64,000 nucleotides of DNA from Lindgomyces ingoldianus (Eukaryota; Ascomycota; Dothideomycetes; Pleosporales; Lindgomycetaceae). Under the pieces are notes generated by a model. That model had not been told where the DNA came from. It worked only from the letters and a program-made list of their open reading frames with translations, and ran no database searches. How positions within the stretch are numbered: the stretch's first letter is position 1; every line of letters begins with the position of its first letter. Position numbers and translations under genes: made by a program. The stretch lies in assembly GCF_010093535.1 (NCBI RefSeq), contig NW_022985247.1, positions 21,180-85,179 on the forward strand, written 5' to 3'. Below, piece after piece: positions 1 to 12,662 of the stretch.

Positions 1-3000
1 ATGTCTTTTTTAAGCCCTTTTTAATTATATTAATATATAATCTTTTTAAGCATTTTTTTTACACTAAAGTAGCCTACTAATAAGCTGTTGTAGCACTTTT
101 AGAACACTTTTACTTTTTCTTAGTCTATTATTAGAGTCTTTTTTTTAATATTAGCTATAGCATGTTGTTCTAGCCTATTCTAGAGATAAGTGTCTTTATT
201 AAGGTTTTTTTTATCTTTTATTTTACTTTTAGTGTCTAATAAGTTTATTTTGTTATAGTCTTCTCTAATACTTAACATAAAGTTTTTATTATTATCCTTC
301 TTTAGTTTTTTACTTCTAGCTATTTTAGCTCTTATTTTTTTTAAAGTAGTCTTTAGCTAAGCTTAAAATTTTTTAAAAACATGTAATAGCTATAACTATT
401 AATTTTTCTTATAATCTTATTAATTTAAAAGGTTGCACATGTCTATTACATACACTGTATTTTTTTCTTAGGAAGGCTGTTATAACTTCTTAATATAGTT
501 AGGTCTTCTTAAGAGTCTATCTGCTAGGTTTAGCTTCTCTAAATAGTGTGTAATAATAAAATTTTATTTTTTTATTTTTTATATAAGCTTAGACCTACTA
601 GTAGTTTAAAGTTTTAGTTTTTATAAACTAGCAAAGATTATTATAGTTTATAAAAAGTTTAAATAGTAGACCTTAAAAGTAATGTTACTAATATGCTAAA
701 CTTTTATTAATAGTAAGCAACTTTTTATTATAAGTATTATAATTATACTTAGCTTTACTTATTTTTTTTAAGAAAAAGCTAATTAGCTTTTATTAAGCCT
801 TTTTAGTCTTATCTAAAACTAATTAGCTTAAAATGCTATAATTACACCCTCTAAGGTGTTAACTTTTACCTTAGTTTTTTTATTAGCATTAAAATAAGCT
901 AATATAAAAACTTTAAGAAATAAGGTTTAAAGCTTTTAAAAGGCTGCTTTACTTTTAAAACTAATATTAAGCTTTTAACTTTCTTTTTACTTTTACTTTT
1001 AACTACTTTTTACTATGTCTAGGCTCTTCTAGGTTAGCTTAGTAAAAAAGTAAAGTAATTAAAGAGAAGTTAGCAATAAACTGCTTATAGTAGTTTATAA
1101 ACCTTATAAAAACATAAATATTCTAAACAGTCTTTAGCATTAGGTACTTCTAGATTATCTTAATCTTTAAAAGGTTAACTTTAACTCTTTTTAAGTAAAC
1201 TATATACTTTAGGTACTTAGTCTTTTATATATAAAATTTACACTTACTAAGTTTTAAAAAAAGCTTTACTTTATATAATTTTTATAGCACTTTTTTAACA
1301 TAAACAACTTGTTTCTCTTTTGTGTTAGAATAAACTAGAATATTATTAAGGTACATAATACATGTTACATTAACTAACCCTACTAGAGCTTAGTTAATAT
1401 AAGCCTAGAAAGCTATAAGAGCATTAGTAAAACTAAAAAGTATAACTTAGTATTTAAAATAACTATATTAAGTCTAGAATGCTGTCTTCTACTTATTTTT
1501 TTATAAATATGTAATATATAGTACACATTATAGATATCTAGCTTTATATACTACTTTACTTTTCTAAGTTTCTTAAAAGATTTTAAGATAAGTAGTAGTA
1601 AGTAATAATTTTTTATTATAATTTAGTTTAGGCCTTTATAATTTATATAAAGCTTTAACTTTTTTTTATAAATAAAATTAGAGCTTTTATAAAAGACTTA
1701 GACTTTTAAATCTACTTTTTTTTAATAGATAATTATTAAGATATTTATAAAAATACTATAACTTATACTTTAATAAGTTATATAGTAGTTAGTAAGAAAG
1801 CTTTATTCTTTCTTTTAGCTTAATAGCTAGATTTTGTAGGCTATGCAGTAGTACTTTTAATATTTTATTAAACTTAACTACATCTGCATATTTTTTATAC
1901 TTTAGTCTTAACTTAAGCTTTATAGGTCTTAAAGAATCTTTAGTATTATTAAACAGCACACTGCAGACGTAGACATTTGTATTAGAACTTTACATAGTCT
2001 ACTTAAACTCTACTGCATCTTTTAAGGCTACCTTAGTATACTTTAGCACGCTATAGTCTTTTACACATCTAAATAATATATGTCTTATATAAAAGTTTAG
2101 CTTTAAAGTAAACTAATTAATTTAAAGTAAACGAATTAATTTAAAGTAAACTAATTAATTTAAAGTAAACAAATTAATTTAAAGTAAACTAATTAATTTA
2201 AAGTAAACTAATTAATTTAAAGTAAACTAATTAATTTAAAGTAAACTAATTAATTTAAAGTAAACTAATTAATTTAATGTAAACTAATTAATTTAAAGTA
2301 AACTTAAATATATTAGAGGTCTTTTTAAGTCTATTACTATAAATAGCACTTTATAAGTTTAAACTTTTTTTTAGAAGTCTATAATTTTTATGTTTATAAC
2401 TATAAAGCTGTAGACAGTAAAGTTTAATTTATTAAGTGCCTTTAAAAAGACACCTAGTAGAGGCTTAATCTTAAGATTCTGCTTCTTAGCTATTATAGTA
2501 GATAAGATGTTTAATTAAACTCTTTTATTTACTATAGCCTAAAGGTTTTTTAATAACTCTATGCTTACTATTACTAATAATAAGGTTAACCTTTTTAAGT
2601 ATAATAAGTTTTAAAGATTTCTAAGCTTCTTTTTATTACTTTTTAAAGTAATATAAGCTAAAAAAAAAAGCTTAGTTCTTCTAGCTCTACTCTTTTCTCT
2701 TTTACTTATTTTTTATTAAACTTGTTTTTATCTTTATTCTTTATAAAATAATCTAGGGAAATATAACCTAGCTGCTTATAATTCTAGTAAGTAACTTTTA
2801 TTTTATTAAATTTCTACTTTTATTTTTAGCTTTTTTTTAGCTTTTAAGCTTTTTTTATTTCTTTTTAAGCTTTTTTAGGTCCTTATTAGCTAAAGGTAAA
2901 GTAGAATGCTTTTATGTTTCTTTCTTTTTTAACTTTAGCTCTTTTCCCTTCTGTAGGCAGCAGTAGGATATGTTGCTCTACTCTTCTACCTAAGCTAGTG

Positions 3001-4073
3001 TCTTTTACTTACTTTATAGAATATATATTAGATTACGCTTAATCTTATTAAATAGTGTGCTACTAAAGTCTACTATTATCTTATTTAGGCTTTTCTTATT
3101 AACTTTAGTCTATAATAGCCTAAGGTAGGCTAAAAGTTTAGTTAGAAACTAGTTAAGTTATTATTTATAGTTTTTTATAGTGCTATAAGCTACTTTTTTT
3201 TATTTTACTAAAGTACTTAATGCATTAAGCATCTTATTTTTAAAATCTTGCTATGTTAGTAACTATAATAAGTTAATAAGATTTAAATAAGTGTAGTGTG
3301 TCTCTTATAGTAATTATAGTGTTTTATTAATGTATTATAGGCTAAAAGAGATTTTCTATAATTTTTAAATAAAGCTTAATAGACTTTTTTAAAAATAGTT
3401 TTTATTATCCCTGCACTACTAGTTATAGTCTGCCCTATTCTTTTTTTATATTAGTGTAGTAGTTTAGAATGTAGTAGGTTTGCTTAGTCTTAGGTAAGTT
3501 TTAGTATAATAATATTTAATACTTTAGTTAGTAACTTATTAAGCGTGTTTATATTACTTACTTTAAATTAATAATAAATTTTTATTATCTTAGCTAGTTT
3601 TTACACTTCCTGCTGCTCTTACAGCTAGGCGTAGGCTTCTGCTAAAGCCTAATTTGCGGGGATAGACTATGCGTTGCTTAGTTCTACACTAGCTCTTCTA
3701 ACCCCTTCTAGGCCTTAAACGCCTTCTAGATAGCTTAACAAGCCTAATTTATAAAAATTTCTATTATTCTTTTTACTTATCTCTTACTCTATTTCTCCCT
3801 GCGTTAGTGTTAACTCTAGTTAAGTATTACTAAAAGTAGTAGTTTTAGCTAGCTTTTTAGGTAGTCTTTAAGCGCTAGTTGCATCTAATTCTTCTTTAGC
3901 GTTTTACTTTAACACTATTATGTAGGAATGTTGCCCTTAAGCAGTATGCTAGCTTATAAAGCAATTTAAATATAAAAATAGAATAGTAGGTAGCATAGAT
4001 AGCACTAAGAGCAAGCTTTTAAAGAAAGATAGAAGTGTATTATAAGAGAGACAAATTGCTGCTAAGCCTTACT
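1..4073 (-). mobile_element. RIP-degraded Ty3/gypsy retrotransposon remnant
   Basis: Read on the minus strand, the region retains the skeleton of a Ty3/gypsy gag-pol with a stop every few codons. A reverse-transcriptase active-site stretch lies near 1326-1362 (reads MYLNNILVYSN, from an original YLDDILVYS-type motif with D to N by G-to-A change). A gag zinc-knuckle relic lies near 2754-2800 (reads Y-stop-NYKQLGYIS, where a CxxC...GH knuckle is expected with Cys and His turned into Tyr). Gag therefore lies toward 3.9 kb and pol runs down past the left edge of the window, where RNase H and integrase would follow. No frame longer than about 60 codons survives. The AT content and the loss of CpA/TpG are typical of heavy RIP. 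Confidence 0.75.
2102..2303. repeat. 19-bp tandem repeat, about 10.6 copies
   Basis: The unit TTTAAAGTAAACTAATTAA recurs at an exact 19-bp spacing. GTAAAC occurs eleven times, from 2108 to 2298. A few copies carry single substitutions (ACGAATT, ACAAATT, AATGTAAAC). The array lies inside the degraded gypsy element, and its uniformity suggests that it expanded after most of the RIP damage. Confidence 0.9.
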
Positions 4074-4283
4074 TGTTAGAATTTATGCTTATATACAAAG
4101 CACAGGTCATATAACCTCCAAACAGGTCAGGTGAGGCCATACTAGCCTGTTCTAGGACATCCGGCCTTACACAGAGCTTGCTCTGCTTATTATATTCAGG
4201 TTTGCAGAACGAAAAGTCGAGCAGAATCTCCTCTTTTAGACGCGCTAGTTAGTTAGAATTTCTTTAGATAAACTCTAGTAACA
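4074..4283. repeat. Less-mutated patch, possible LTR
   Basis: This 210-bp stretch has near-normal base composition (it contains ACATCCGGCCTTACACAGAG). It starts with TGTTAG and ends with GTAACA, as an LTR would, and sits where the 5' LTR of the adjacent minus-strand gypsy element should be. No second copy and no target-site duplication were seen, so the LTR call is tentative. Confidence 0.35.
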
Positions 4284-4443
4284 CTGTTTTTCTGTCACCT
4301 TATGTATTTCTTATATTCTTTTTTTAAAAAAATGTATACCTAATGTAAGTGCACCTTTACGCTAATTTGCATGCAGTTTGCTCTAGCATGCGTTGTGTAA
4401 AACATGTTTAAATTATAGTTAGTTGCGTCTGTTCCACCTCTCT

Positions 4444-4623
4444 AGCCACATTAGTGTGTTAGGGATTGGCATCAGCCACATTAGTGTGTTGAGGATTGGC
4501 ATCAGCCGCATTGGTGTGTCGAGAATTAGCATCAGCCACATTAGTGTGTTAAGGATTAGCATTAGCTGCATTAGTGTGTTAGGGATTAGCATTAGCTGCA
4601 TTAGTGTGTTAAGGATTAGCAGT
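4444..4623. repeat. 30-bp minisatellite, 6 copies
   Basis: Six head-to-tail 30-bp units start at 4444, 4474, 4504, 4534, 4564 and 4594, each built on AGCCACATTAGTGTGTTAGG followed by GATTGGCATC. The units differ mostly by G-to-A and C-to-T changes. Both strands give an open 71-codon frame only because the unit is a multiple of three and has no stops; it is not a gene. The array replaces the outer end of the pogo-2 terminal inverted repeat that follows. Confidence 0.92.
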
Positions 4624-6299
4624 TGCTTACACACCTAAGTTGCTTACTTTTGCTAAGACCCTACTACACTACTTTTCTTACACTAATGCATTTCTAACAA
4701 CACTACTTAAATATGTTAAAAGAATATTAAATGCAGCTTATACTTTAAGCTTTTAAATAAAATATAACACTTTTTAACTAACACGCTGCAGCTATTTATA
4801 GAGTCTTTTAAAAGATAATAAGTAACTAACACACTAGACAACCTTTCTAAGCTAATTATATAGCTAACTTATAAAAGCTAGATAATAATAAAAAGCAAGT
4901 AATTATTTAGCACATACTTAAGCTAAATGCGTAAGGATTTCCCCTCTAGCTAGTAGCTATAGCTAATATAGCTAATTCTTTACACGCTAAGCATAATATA
5001 AGCTATGTTAGCATAAACTAGCTTAATATGTTTATTAAGTGTTACTTAAAGCTTAAAGTAAAGTTTAAGTGTAAGTATAACTATAAAAAAGCTTTTTATA
5101 ANNNNNNNNNNNNNNNNNNNNNNNNNNNNNNNNNNNNNNNNNNNNNNNNNNNNNNNNNNNNNNNNNNNNNNNNNNNNNNNNNNNNNNNNNNNNNNNNNNN
5201 NNNNNNNNNNNNNNNNNNNNNNNNNNNNNNNNNNNNNNNNNNNNNNNNNNNNNNNNNNNNNAGCTAGACTACTAATTAGCTTAGTCTAGACTAGTTAAAG
5301 CACTTTAATGTGCATATAAAAAAGTGTACTGTTAGCAGCTACTATCTACTAGTTATTAACAGCTATAAAAGCTATAACTTACTTTATTTTTAGTAATACT
5401 ATAAAGATAATAAGATTATTACTATTTATATGCTTTTTTACTTATTACACTTTTTATAGCTACTTAATGTAGGTTATTTTACTTCTTTAAAAAAGGTGTA
5501 TAAGTGCTAAGCTAAAAACCTTATGCGCAACTAAATTACTTATATTATAAAAATAAAGTTCCTACTATGCTTTAAAGCAGCTTATAATGCTATAATTACT
5601 TTTAGTAATATCTAAAAAGGGTTTTAAGGCGCTAGATTAGTTTCTTTTAACTTATAATAAGTTATAATAAGCCTTAATGTAAAGTTGCGCACTCTATTAC
5701 TACTACTACTTATATATAACAAGCCTTAGTAGTTGTAAACCTTAAGCAATACCTTAGAACTTAAGTTATAATTAATGCTTATAAAGATAAAAATTTAGAA
5801 GTATATAAATAGTTTACTAACTTCTATAGTTAAGGTGTTTAAAAAGGTCTTAAAAAGGGCAGTAATAATTGCGTATAAGCTAGTGTTAGCATAATAAGAA
5901 ATTACTAAGCTTTAAGCAGCTAATAAGGCTACTACATAATATAAATTATATAAAAGAAAGTAAATTAAGGCAGAAAGAACTTTAATAATTTTAAAAGGCC
6001 TACACTTAACAGCTTTAAAGGAGTTTAAAGCGCGTAGTAATAGAAAGAAGGTAAAGAAGCAGGTGTAAGCTAAAGTAAGTAAGCTATTCTAAAGGCGCTA
6101 TAGATAGTGTAATTAGACTAGGCATAACGCGCAAACATGTAAGTAAGAAGTAGAAGTAGTATCTAAATAATATTCTAGGCTGTACTGTACTATATAGTGC
6201 TAGAGCGGGTTGTTATAGGCTATAATAGAGTTTGTTAGTGTAGGGTCTTGGCAAAAGTAAGCGACTCGGGTATGTGAGCAACTTGCCTATGAAGTACGT
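4624..6299 (+). mobile_element. Pogo/Fot1-like DNA transposon (pogo-2), left end lost, RIP-inactivated
   Basis: The right end is a terminal inverted repeat finishing AAGTACGT at 6299, followed by TA, as expected for a Tc1/mariner-pogo insertion. The left repeat is cut by the minisatellite. Plus-strand translation resembles a pogo DDE transposase. Near 5290-5480 lies the segment that in the family holds the DDE catalytic core, with NVGYFTSLKKVYK after it. The C-terminal part, near 5990-6160, is lysine-rich and ends in a knuckle relic reading TRHNAQTCK. Stops interrupt the frame throughout. The intact-length copy is at 41831-43693 in the opposite orientation. Part of the interior is an assembly gap. 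Confidence 0.85.
5102..5261. other. Assembly gap (160 N)
   Basis: A run of 160 undetermined bases lies inside the pogo-2 transposon. The frame that appears to run through it is an artefact of the Ns. By comparison with the copy at 41831-43693, the missing part is internal transposon sequence. Confidence 0.99.
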
Positions 6300-6301
6300 T
6301 A

Positions 6302-9300
6302 AGCCTTTATTATAGATAGACTTAACATTAATTTAGATTACTATTAGAGTAAGCGTGCACGCATAGCGTTAGTATAGAGACACACTGCTAGTATTGCAAA
6401 GGAATACCTAGAGCCTAGATACCTAGCTAAATTAGACAACTTTTAGTTTAAAAACATAGAAAAAATAATTAAACTTTTATAAACTTACTTTATTACTAGT
6501 AATAAAGAAACAAAGGTGCAACAGGTGTTTTAAACTCTAAAAATAAGTAAAAAAAAGCATTTTCTGCCTTTAAAGCTTACTTTATTAGTGCTGCTGTTAA
6601 AGAGTTTATATTAAAGTTAAAATAGTTTTTCTACTTATAAGAAAAAATACTGCTTAGCCTAAAAGTACTAAACTTAGGTTTTAAACATACTTAGAAGAGC
6701 TTTTTTAAGTTAATAGTAGCCTACCTAACAGCCTATAACATAGAAAAAAGGAACACTCTTACTATTTTAGAGTAAACTGTTAACTATACTTAACATTTTA
6801 ATGTTAGACTTATTATAGATTAATCTTAAAAGGTTTCTAGTAATACATCTAAGGCAGTATACTATTCTAGTGCACTCTAACCTGCACCTATGTTAGTACC
6901 CTAATCCACCTTAGCTACCCACTAACAACCTAGCTAGACACCTGCCTCTAAAAGACAAACAACTTCTAGCAACTATTATAATTATAGTAAACTAGAACAT
7001 TTTACTAGCAATTATCCTATCTTTAAAGTATAAAAAATTAAAGTAAAGTAATAAAAATCTTAAACAAAAGTTTATAAATATAAATAATTATAACTTAGAT
7101 TTTTTTTAAATAAAAAATAAAAACACCTAGAAAACTCTTTATTTTAGGCTTAAATAAGTATAACCTAGTAAATATTAACTTATTACACTTATTTAAAGAA
7201 AACTATTTTTAAGTTTCTACTGTTTTATGCTTAAAAAGCATTAAAGTTTAATTAAATTCTTTAGTTAATACTAGTGTATATAGTTTTTTATTTATTAACT
7301 TAATAACTACTAAGTTTTTATTTTAATGCCTTTATGTCTTTATCTAATGTTTACCTTTTAAAGTTATAGTTAAGAGTTTTTAAGACTAAATCTAAGTTCC
7401 TGTCTACTAGTATATCTGCCTGCATATATAAATTAATAGTAGACGTATTTAAAACTACCTCTTTATAATTATAGACCTTAGCTTATAGGATTATATTATT
7501 AGCATTAAATAGCTATATTATTTTAAACTTTATTTAGATATAAAAAAGAATTAGATTATATAGCCTAATAAGTATCTTACTACTTATAAACTTTTACTGC
7601 TTTTGCTTATGTAAGTAAACTAGCCTACACATAATAAAAAAGTAGAGTTAGATATTAGACAACACAACACACTATAGGAAAAAGACTATATTTAGTAGTT
7701 ATGCAGCCTAATAATTAACTGCATTAAGGGTTTACTAAGGCTACTAAAATTATACTACTTTCTTATTACTTATAGTCTAAAAACACTTAAATTGTTAATC
7801 TACTTATCTGTTAAGAAGTCTAGAATAGGTCTAAAAAAGATTTATTTTTTTACTATTACTTTTATTTTAGTAAATGCTATTTATTTTAACATAAAAAAAG
7901 GTTTTTTTTAACTTTTATTTATAAAATTAAGTGTTTAATTAAAGATAAGTAAGCTCTACTATTAAATAATAAATGTAAAACTAAAGTATTAGTAAACTTT
8001 TAATTACTATTTAAATACTACTAGTACTAAGATGTATTTAGCTACACTACAGCTTACTAATTACTAGCACATTGCTTATATAACTACAAGATTATCCTTA
8101 TAGAACCTCTTTCTAACAGTTACAGCCCCTTGTACAAGCAGAACATTAAGGAACTAGAGGTAATAAAGAAGTATGTTATAGACAATCTAAAATATAGCTT
8201 TATTAAGTAGAGTTAAAGCCTCTTTACATCTTTTATCTTTTATGTACAGAAACTAAATAGTAACTTATGTATCTATGTTAATTACTATAAACTTAATACT
8301 ATTACTTATAAAGATGTGTATTTAATACTATGTATAAATAAACTTTTATTAAGACTTATAAAGGCAGCTATCTTTACTAAGTTTAATATTTATGTAGCCT
8401 TTAATAAGATTAAAATAGACCTAAGCTTTAAAAAGTGTATAACCTTTTAGACATAATATAAAACATATAAGTGTAAAGTCCTGCTTTTTAGATTATATAA
8501 TAGCCTAGCAACTTACTAGCGCTATATAAATAATATATTAATTAACTACCTAGACAACTTCTATATTACTTATTTAAATAACATTTTTATCTACTTTAAA
8601 AATAAGGCAACTTATATCTTTTATATTAAAAAAGTTTTAGAGAGGCTATAGTAAGCAAGATTATAAGTAAAGATTAAAAAAAGTAAATTTTATGTTACTT
8701 AAATAAAGTATCTTAGCTATATACTTTTAAATAAAGAACTAGAGGTTAACCTTTAAAAAGTAAAAGTGCTACGCAACTAGCAGGCGCCTACTACTATAAC
8801 AGGTGTAAAATTCTTTCTAGGCTTTACTAGATTTTATTAATAATTTATTCTAAAAAATTTTTATATAATAAAACTAATTATTATGCTTTAAAGTCTTACT
8901 ACTCTTTTTATATAAACTTTAGAGTGTAATATAGCTTTTAAAAAGCTAAAGTTTAAGCTACTAAAAATACCTATACTTTACTATTTTAACTTTATGTTAT
9001 AAACTAAAATTAAAACTAACACTTCTAATAGGGTAGTAGCAGGAGTCCTATCTTAGGAATATGCTAATAGAAATTAGTGCCTTATTTTATTTTATAGTAA
9101 GGTTCTATCTAGTTTAGAGCTAAACTAGAAAATACATAATAAGAAGCTATTTATAATTATTACTATATTTAAATAATAAAAAGCTAAGCTTACATTAGTA
9201 ATAATAAGCACTTTAGTATATACTAATTATTAGTTATTAGAGTACTTTATAATAATAAAAGTGCTAAATGCTTATTAGGTCTGTTAAGCTAAAAAGTTAG

Positions 9301-11040
9301 CTTAGTATTACTTCTAAATTAAGTACACCCCTAGTAAGAATAACGCTAGGGCAGACATCTTTAGCTATTATAAATAAGATGTAGAAAATTTAAAGCAGCT
9401 TAAACTAATAACTAGTTAAGGGTCTTACTTAGACTACACTAACTTTACTTCTAAATTAATAATAAATTAGCCTAGTACTATATTACTTAAACAACAACTT
9501 AAGTAACTTTACTAAATGTTATAAAAAGACTAGACTAGGTTATGTTTTTAAATTTTTTAAAATTAATTAATATATTACTTTAAAAGAATTAAGCTTTTTT
9601 TTATATAAAAGCAAAAACTCTTACTTTACTATTATTAGATAGAAAACAGACTACTTTTTTATACTAACTATTTATGTGTTTTAGTAGACTTACTGCTGTG
9701 TACTTAACTTATCTAAAAAGTTTATAATTAAGTATCTTTAGCACACTCTAGTGCTACTAAGACTTATTAGTTACTGTTCTAAAAGTACTACTAAAAGAGT
9801 ATAGAGGCTACTTATAAATAATATATATAAAATTACTTTTTTTATTATAAAGCTTATCTAAAATAAACTTAAACTTTAGAGTTTATTTACTCTTTTTTAA
9901 TTTCTAATTAACTAATGCAGCACTTATGTATTAATTTTAAGAATTTTTTAAAAATAAGTCTAGTTATAACTAGATTATAGTTATAATTAATTATATATTA
10001 AAACAAGCTATTTTTATTCCCTACTATAAAATAATTAACACCTAAGAAATAGCTGCTTTATTTATTTAATAAGTGTACTATTTTAGCTACATATCTAAGG
10101 CTATTATCTTTAACTAGGGACCTTAGTTTATATCTAGTTTATAGTCTAAATTTTATTAAATTTTAAGTGTAAAAGTTAAGCTTTTTACTACTTATTATAA
10201 AGAAATAAATAGCTAAATAAAGATTATAAATAAGTATATTAATTAAAGACTAAGGCTTTTTATATTTTTTTACTAAGATAACTAGAGTTTCTTACTACCC
10301 CTAATTAATTAGGCTTAAATAACTTTACTTTATATAATAATTAAAATGTTTTTATATTAAGTCTTATATAGCTCTAAACTATGTTAAAGCTAGGACTAGA
10401 AACATTCTACAGAACCTATTACAGCTATAGACAAGCTAAATTATAAAGATGCCCTAGCATTAGCAACCTACATGCACGCAGCCTAGGCGTTAGCTAAGTC
10501 TTATATAAAGAAGGCCTAGAATTAGATGTAAACTATAGTTAACTACTACTACTAGCTAGTTAACTAAGAGGTTAGCAATATAGCCTACCTAGACACTAAG
10601 AACCTAGCTGTTTAAAAACCTAGCTAAAAACTATTTAAATAATAAAAAAGCTTTTTTAAAGTACTTAAATAAGTTAAAAACTTATACTGCTTAAAGCTAC
10701 TTTTAGAGTTAAAAATATATAACATCTTTATACTAAATATACTTTATAAAGACCTCTAAGATCTACTTCTAAGACAAGAACTTCTAAAACCCTTTAGAAT
10801 TACTATTAATAAAGTAAAAAAGTAGAAAGTAAAGAAAATACTTGCTAGTAAGCTTTACTAAAAAATGCTTAAGTACTAGGTAAAATAAGTAAGACATAAC
10901 TCTAATTTAGTCTAGTATAAGGCTTTAAATTTTATAGGTTCTCTTTATAAACTAAAGGCTTTTTATAATAAGCATTTAAATTAGCTAGAACTTTTAAAGG
11001 CCTTATATAAGTAAATTAAGGCTTTTAAAGCTAGTATAAA
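6302..11040 (+). mobile_element. RIP-degraded Ty3/gypsy chromovirus, gag-pol with chromodomain
   Basis: The plus strand carries family landmarks in the expected order, all riddled with stops. A gag core lies near 6430-6790. A gag knuckle relic near 6968-7020 reads NYYNYSKLEHFTSNYPI, with Cys turned into Tyr or Asn. The reverse-transcriptase entry region is near 8100-8290, and its active site near 8540-8600 reads TYLNNIFIYFKNK for an original YLDDI-type motif. A chromodomain relic near 10815-10925 reads VKKILASKLY, then MLKY-stop-VK-stop-VRHNSNL. The chromodomain places it among the chromoviruses, whose integrase tail reads histone marks. No 5' LTR was found; the left end abuts the pogo-2 copy. 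Confidence 0.82.
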
Positions 11041-12145
11041 AGGCATAGATTACTTAGTAAATAATAAAGTATAAAAGTAAAAAGTTAATTTATAGTTATA
11101 CATAATAGTATTATAATTCTACAGACATAGTGCTAGGGAAGTTTAATAGTAAGCTGTTAGACACCTTTAGACTTTCTTCTTCCTTCTCTACCTTTCTTTC
11201 TTTTCTCTCTCCTCTTCTCTTTCCCTTTTAGACTTCTTTTAAACTCCCTTTACTTTATTCTTAGCTGCTTAAAAGCGCTATAATGTTTACCTAAAGGTTA
11301 GACACTAAAGCCTTTAAGGCTAAAACTTAACAAAGCAGCTTAGTGTTTTAGTAGAATAAGGCTACCTAAACACTAGCTATAGAAAGCTTAGCTTTTTAGC
11401 TCTTTATAACTTATACTACTTATGCTAAGTTTTAAGTAAACTTTAAAATAGCTTAAAAGTCTCTCTTTTTATTTTTTTTACTTTTTATATTTTAGGCTAC
11501 TGCCTATAGCTTAAGATAGCTTTAAAGGACTAAAATTTTTTTTATAATATAAAAGAACTTACACGCGTGTTAGTAAACTATACTCTAGTAGTATTAAACT
11601 ATATTTATATAAAGTGTAATATTTACACTTCTTTAATTTAAAAAACTAATAAGAAAACTTAACTTAAAGGCTGTAGGTAAGAGCATAGGCAGCTTAAAAG
11701 TAGATAACTTAAAACGCCTCTAAAGAGGCTCTAGAAGAGAGGCAAAGCAGCATAGTAAATTTTTTTAATACTATAATTAGTTAGTAGACTAAGCTATAAA
11801 ATGTTAAGTGCATAATAATACTTATAAAGTAGAGATTTAGATAATAGCTAAAAAAGAAACTAATAATATTAACTAAACTATATAAGTAAAGTAAGCAAAC
11901 ACTTGTTACTATAAATAATAAATTTACTATATTAATAATAACTACACTGCTAGTTACTACTAAACAAAAACATTATAACAAAGGTATTATATTAGTATTA
12001 AGTTTTTAGTCTATTTCTTAGTAATAGAAAATTTTAGTTAAGATAGTTGTACTTATTATATCTTATTTAAATTAGTTTTAAATTAGTTTTAAATATTTTC
12101 TACACACTATAGATAAAGACTATTAGCCTATAAAAGGGGGGGTAG
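11041..12145. other. AT-rich 3' region between chromodomain and LTR, with a polypyrimidine tract
   Basis: About 1.1 kb with no recognisable coding sequence. It holds a C/T-only stretch near 11165-11232 (TTCTTCCTTCTCTACC repeated in kind) and ends in a G-rich polypurine tract, TAAAAGGGGGGGTAG, immediately before the LTR at 12146. It may contain the junction of two retroelements, because one normally expects the 3' LTR closer to the chromodomain. Confidence 0.5.
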
Positions 12146-12435
12146 TGTAATAATTTTATAAATTGTTCTATCTTAGGTTGCTTAGACCCTATCTAAAGGG
12201 TCCCTGTATTAGCCCTAACTATAACTTAACCTAGTTCTTTACAGTTACCTTTATTCCCTTATGTATTTAGTTGCACTTTGCCTCTGTAGCTAGCTTAGTA
12301 GTTTTCTAATATCCTTTTGTACAAGGCCTACAGGTGTTAATGGCATTCCCAGGTTCAGAGTCCCCACGCACTCCCATATGCCTCTGAGTGGATTCCCACC
12401 GCATTCGGACCCATTGTCTTGCCTGCGCCGTTACA
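12146..12435 (+). repeat. LTR (290 bp), 3' LTR of a gypsy-type element
   Basis: It begins TGTAATAATT directly after a polypurine tract and ends GCGCCGTTACA, giving TG...CA ends. The 5 bp that follow (GTTAG) also occur at the matching point of an uninterrupted pogo-2 right arm (GTTAG, then TGTAGGGTC, near 6233). The element therefore inserted into a pogo-2 copy. Its right half keeps normal base composition. No partner LTR was found in the window. Confidence 0.72.
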
Positions 12436-12499
12436 GTTAGTAGAGTTTTAGTAAAAGTAAGTAACTTAGGTGTGTAAGCAACTTGCCTATAAAGTACGT
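12436..12499. repeat. Pogo-2 right terminal inverted repeat, orphaned fragment
   Basis: The last 64 bp of a pogo-2 transposon: AAAAGTAAGTAACTTAGG, then TGTGTAAGCAACTTGCC, ending AAAGTACGT and followed by TA. The rest of this copy was separated by the retroelement insertion at its left side. Confidence 0.85.
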
Positions 12500-12662
12500 T
12501 ATAGTTTTCTTTTACTAAAGCTTAGTTACTAAGAATATGTACTACTTAGGTATAACTTATATAGTTCTTACTATAGGTCTGTTAAGAGCTTGTCTAAGTT
12601 ATTATAATATCCTACCTATTTAATTATAGAATTAAGGACAACCTGTAGAAGAAGAGGGGCTA
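12500..12662 (+). mobile_element. 3' internal end of a second gypsy family, with polypurine tract
   Basis: The segment aligns with the reverse complement of about 51572-51720; both contain ATATCCTACCTAT and the run before the LTR. It ends in the polypurine tract GAAGAAGAGGGGCTA, abutting the LTR at 12663. Only this 3' remnant is present here. Confidence 0.7.

Noticed and set aside
4419..4638. Two overlapping 71-codon frames on opposite strands
   Set aside because: They are translations of the 30-bp minisatellite, whose unit length is a multiple of three; the peptides are pure repeats.
5028..5267. 79-codon frame on the plus strand
   Set aside because: Most of it is the run of Ns; no information.
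1..12500. Possible centromere or telomere-proximal DNA
   Set aside because: Strong AT bias alone is explained by RIP of identifiable transposons; no telomeric TTAGGG arrays were seen and centromeric identity cannot be judged from sequence.
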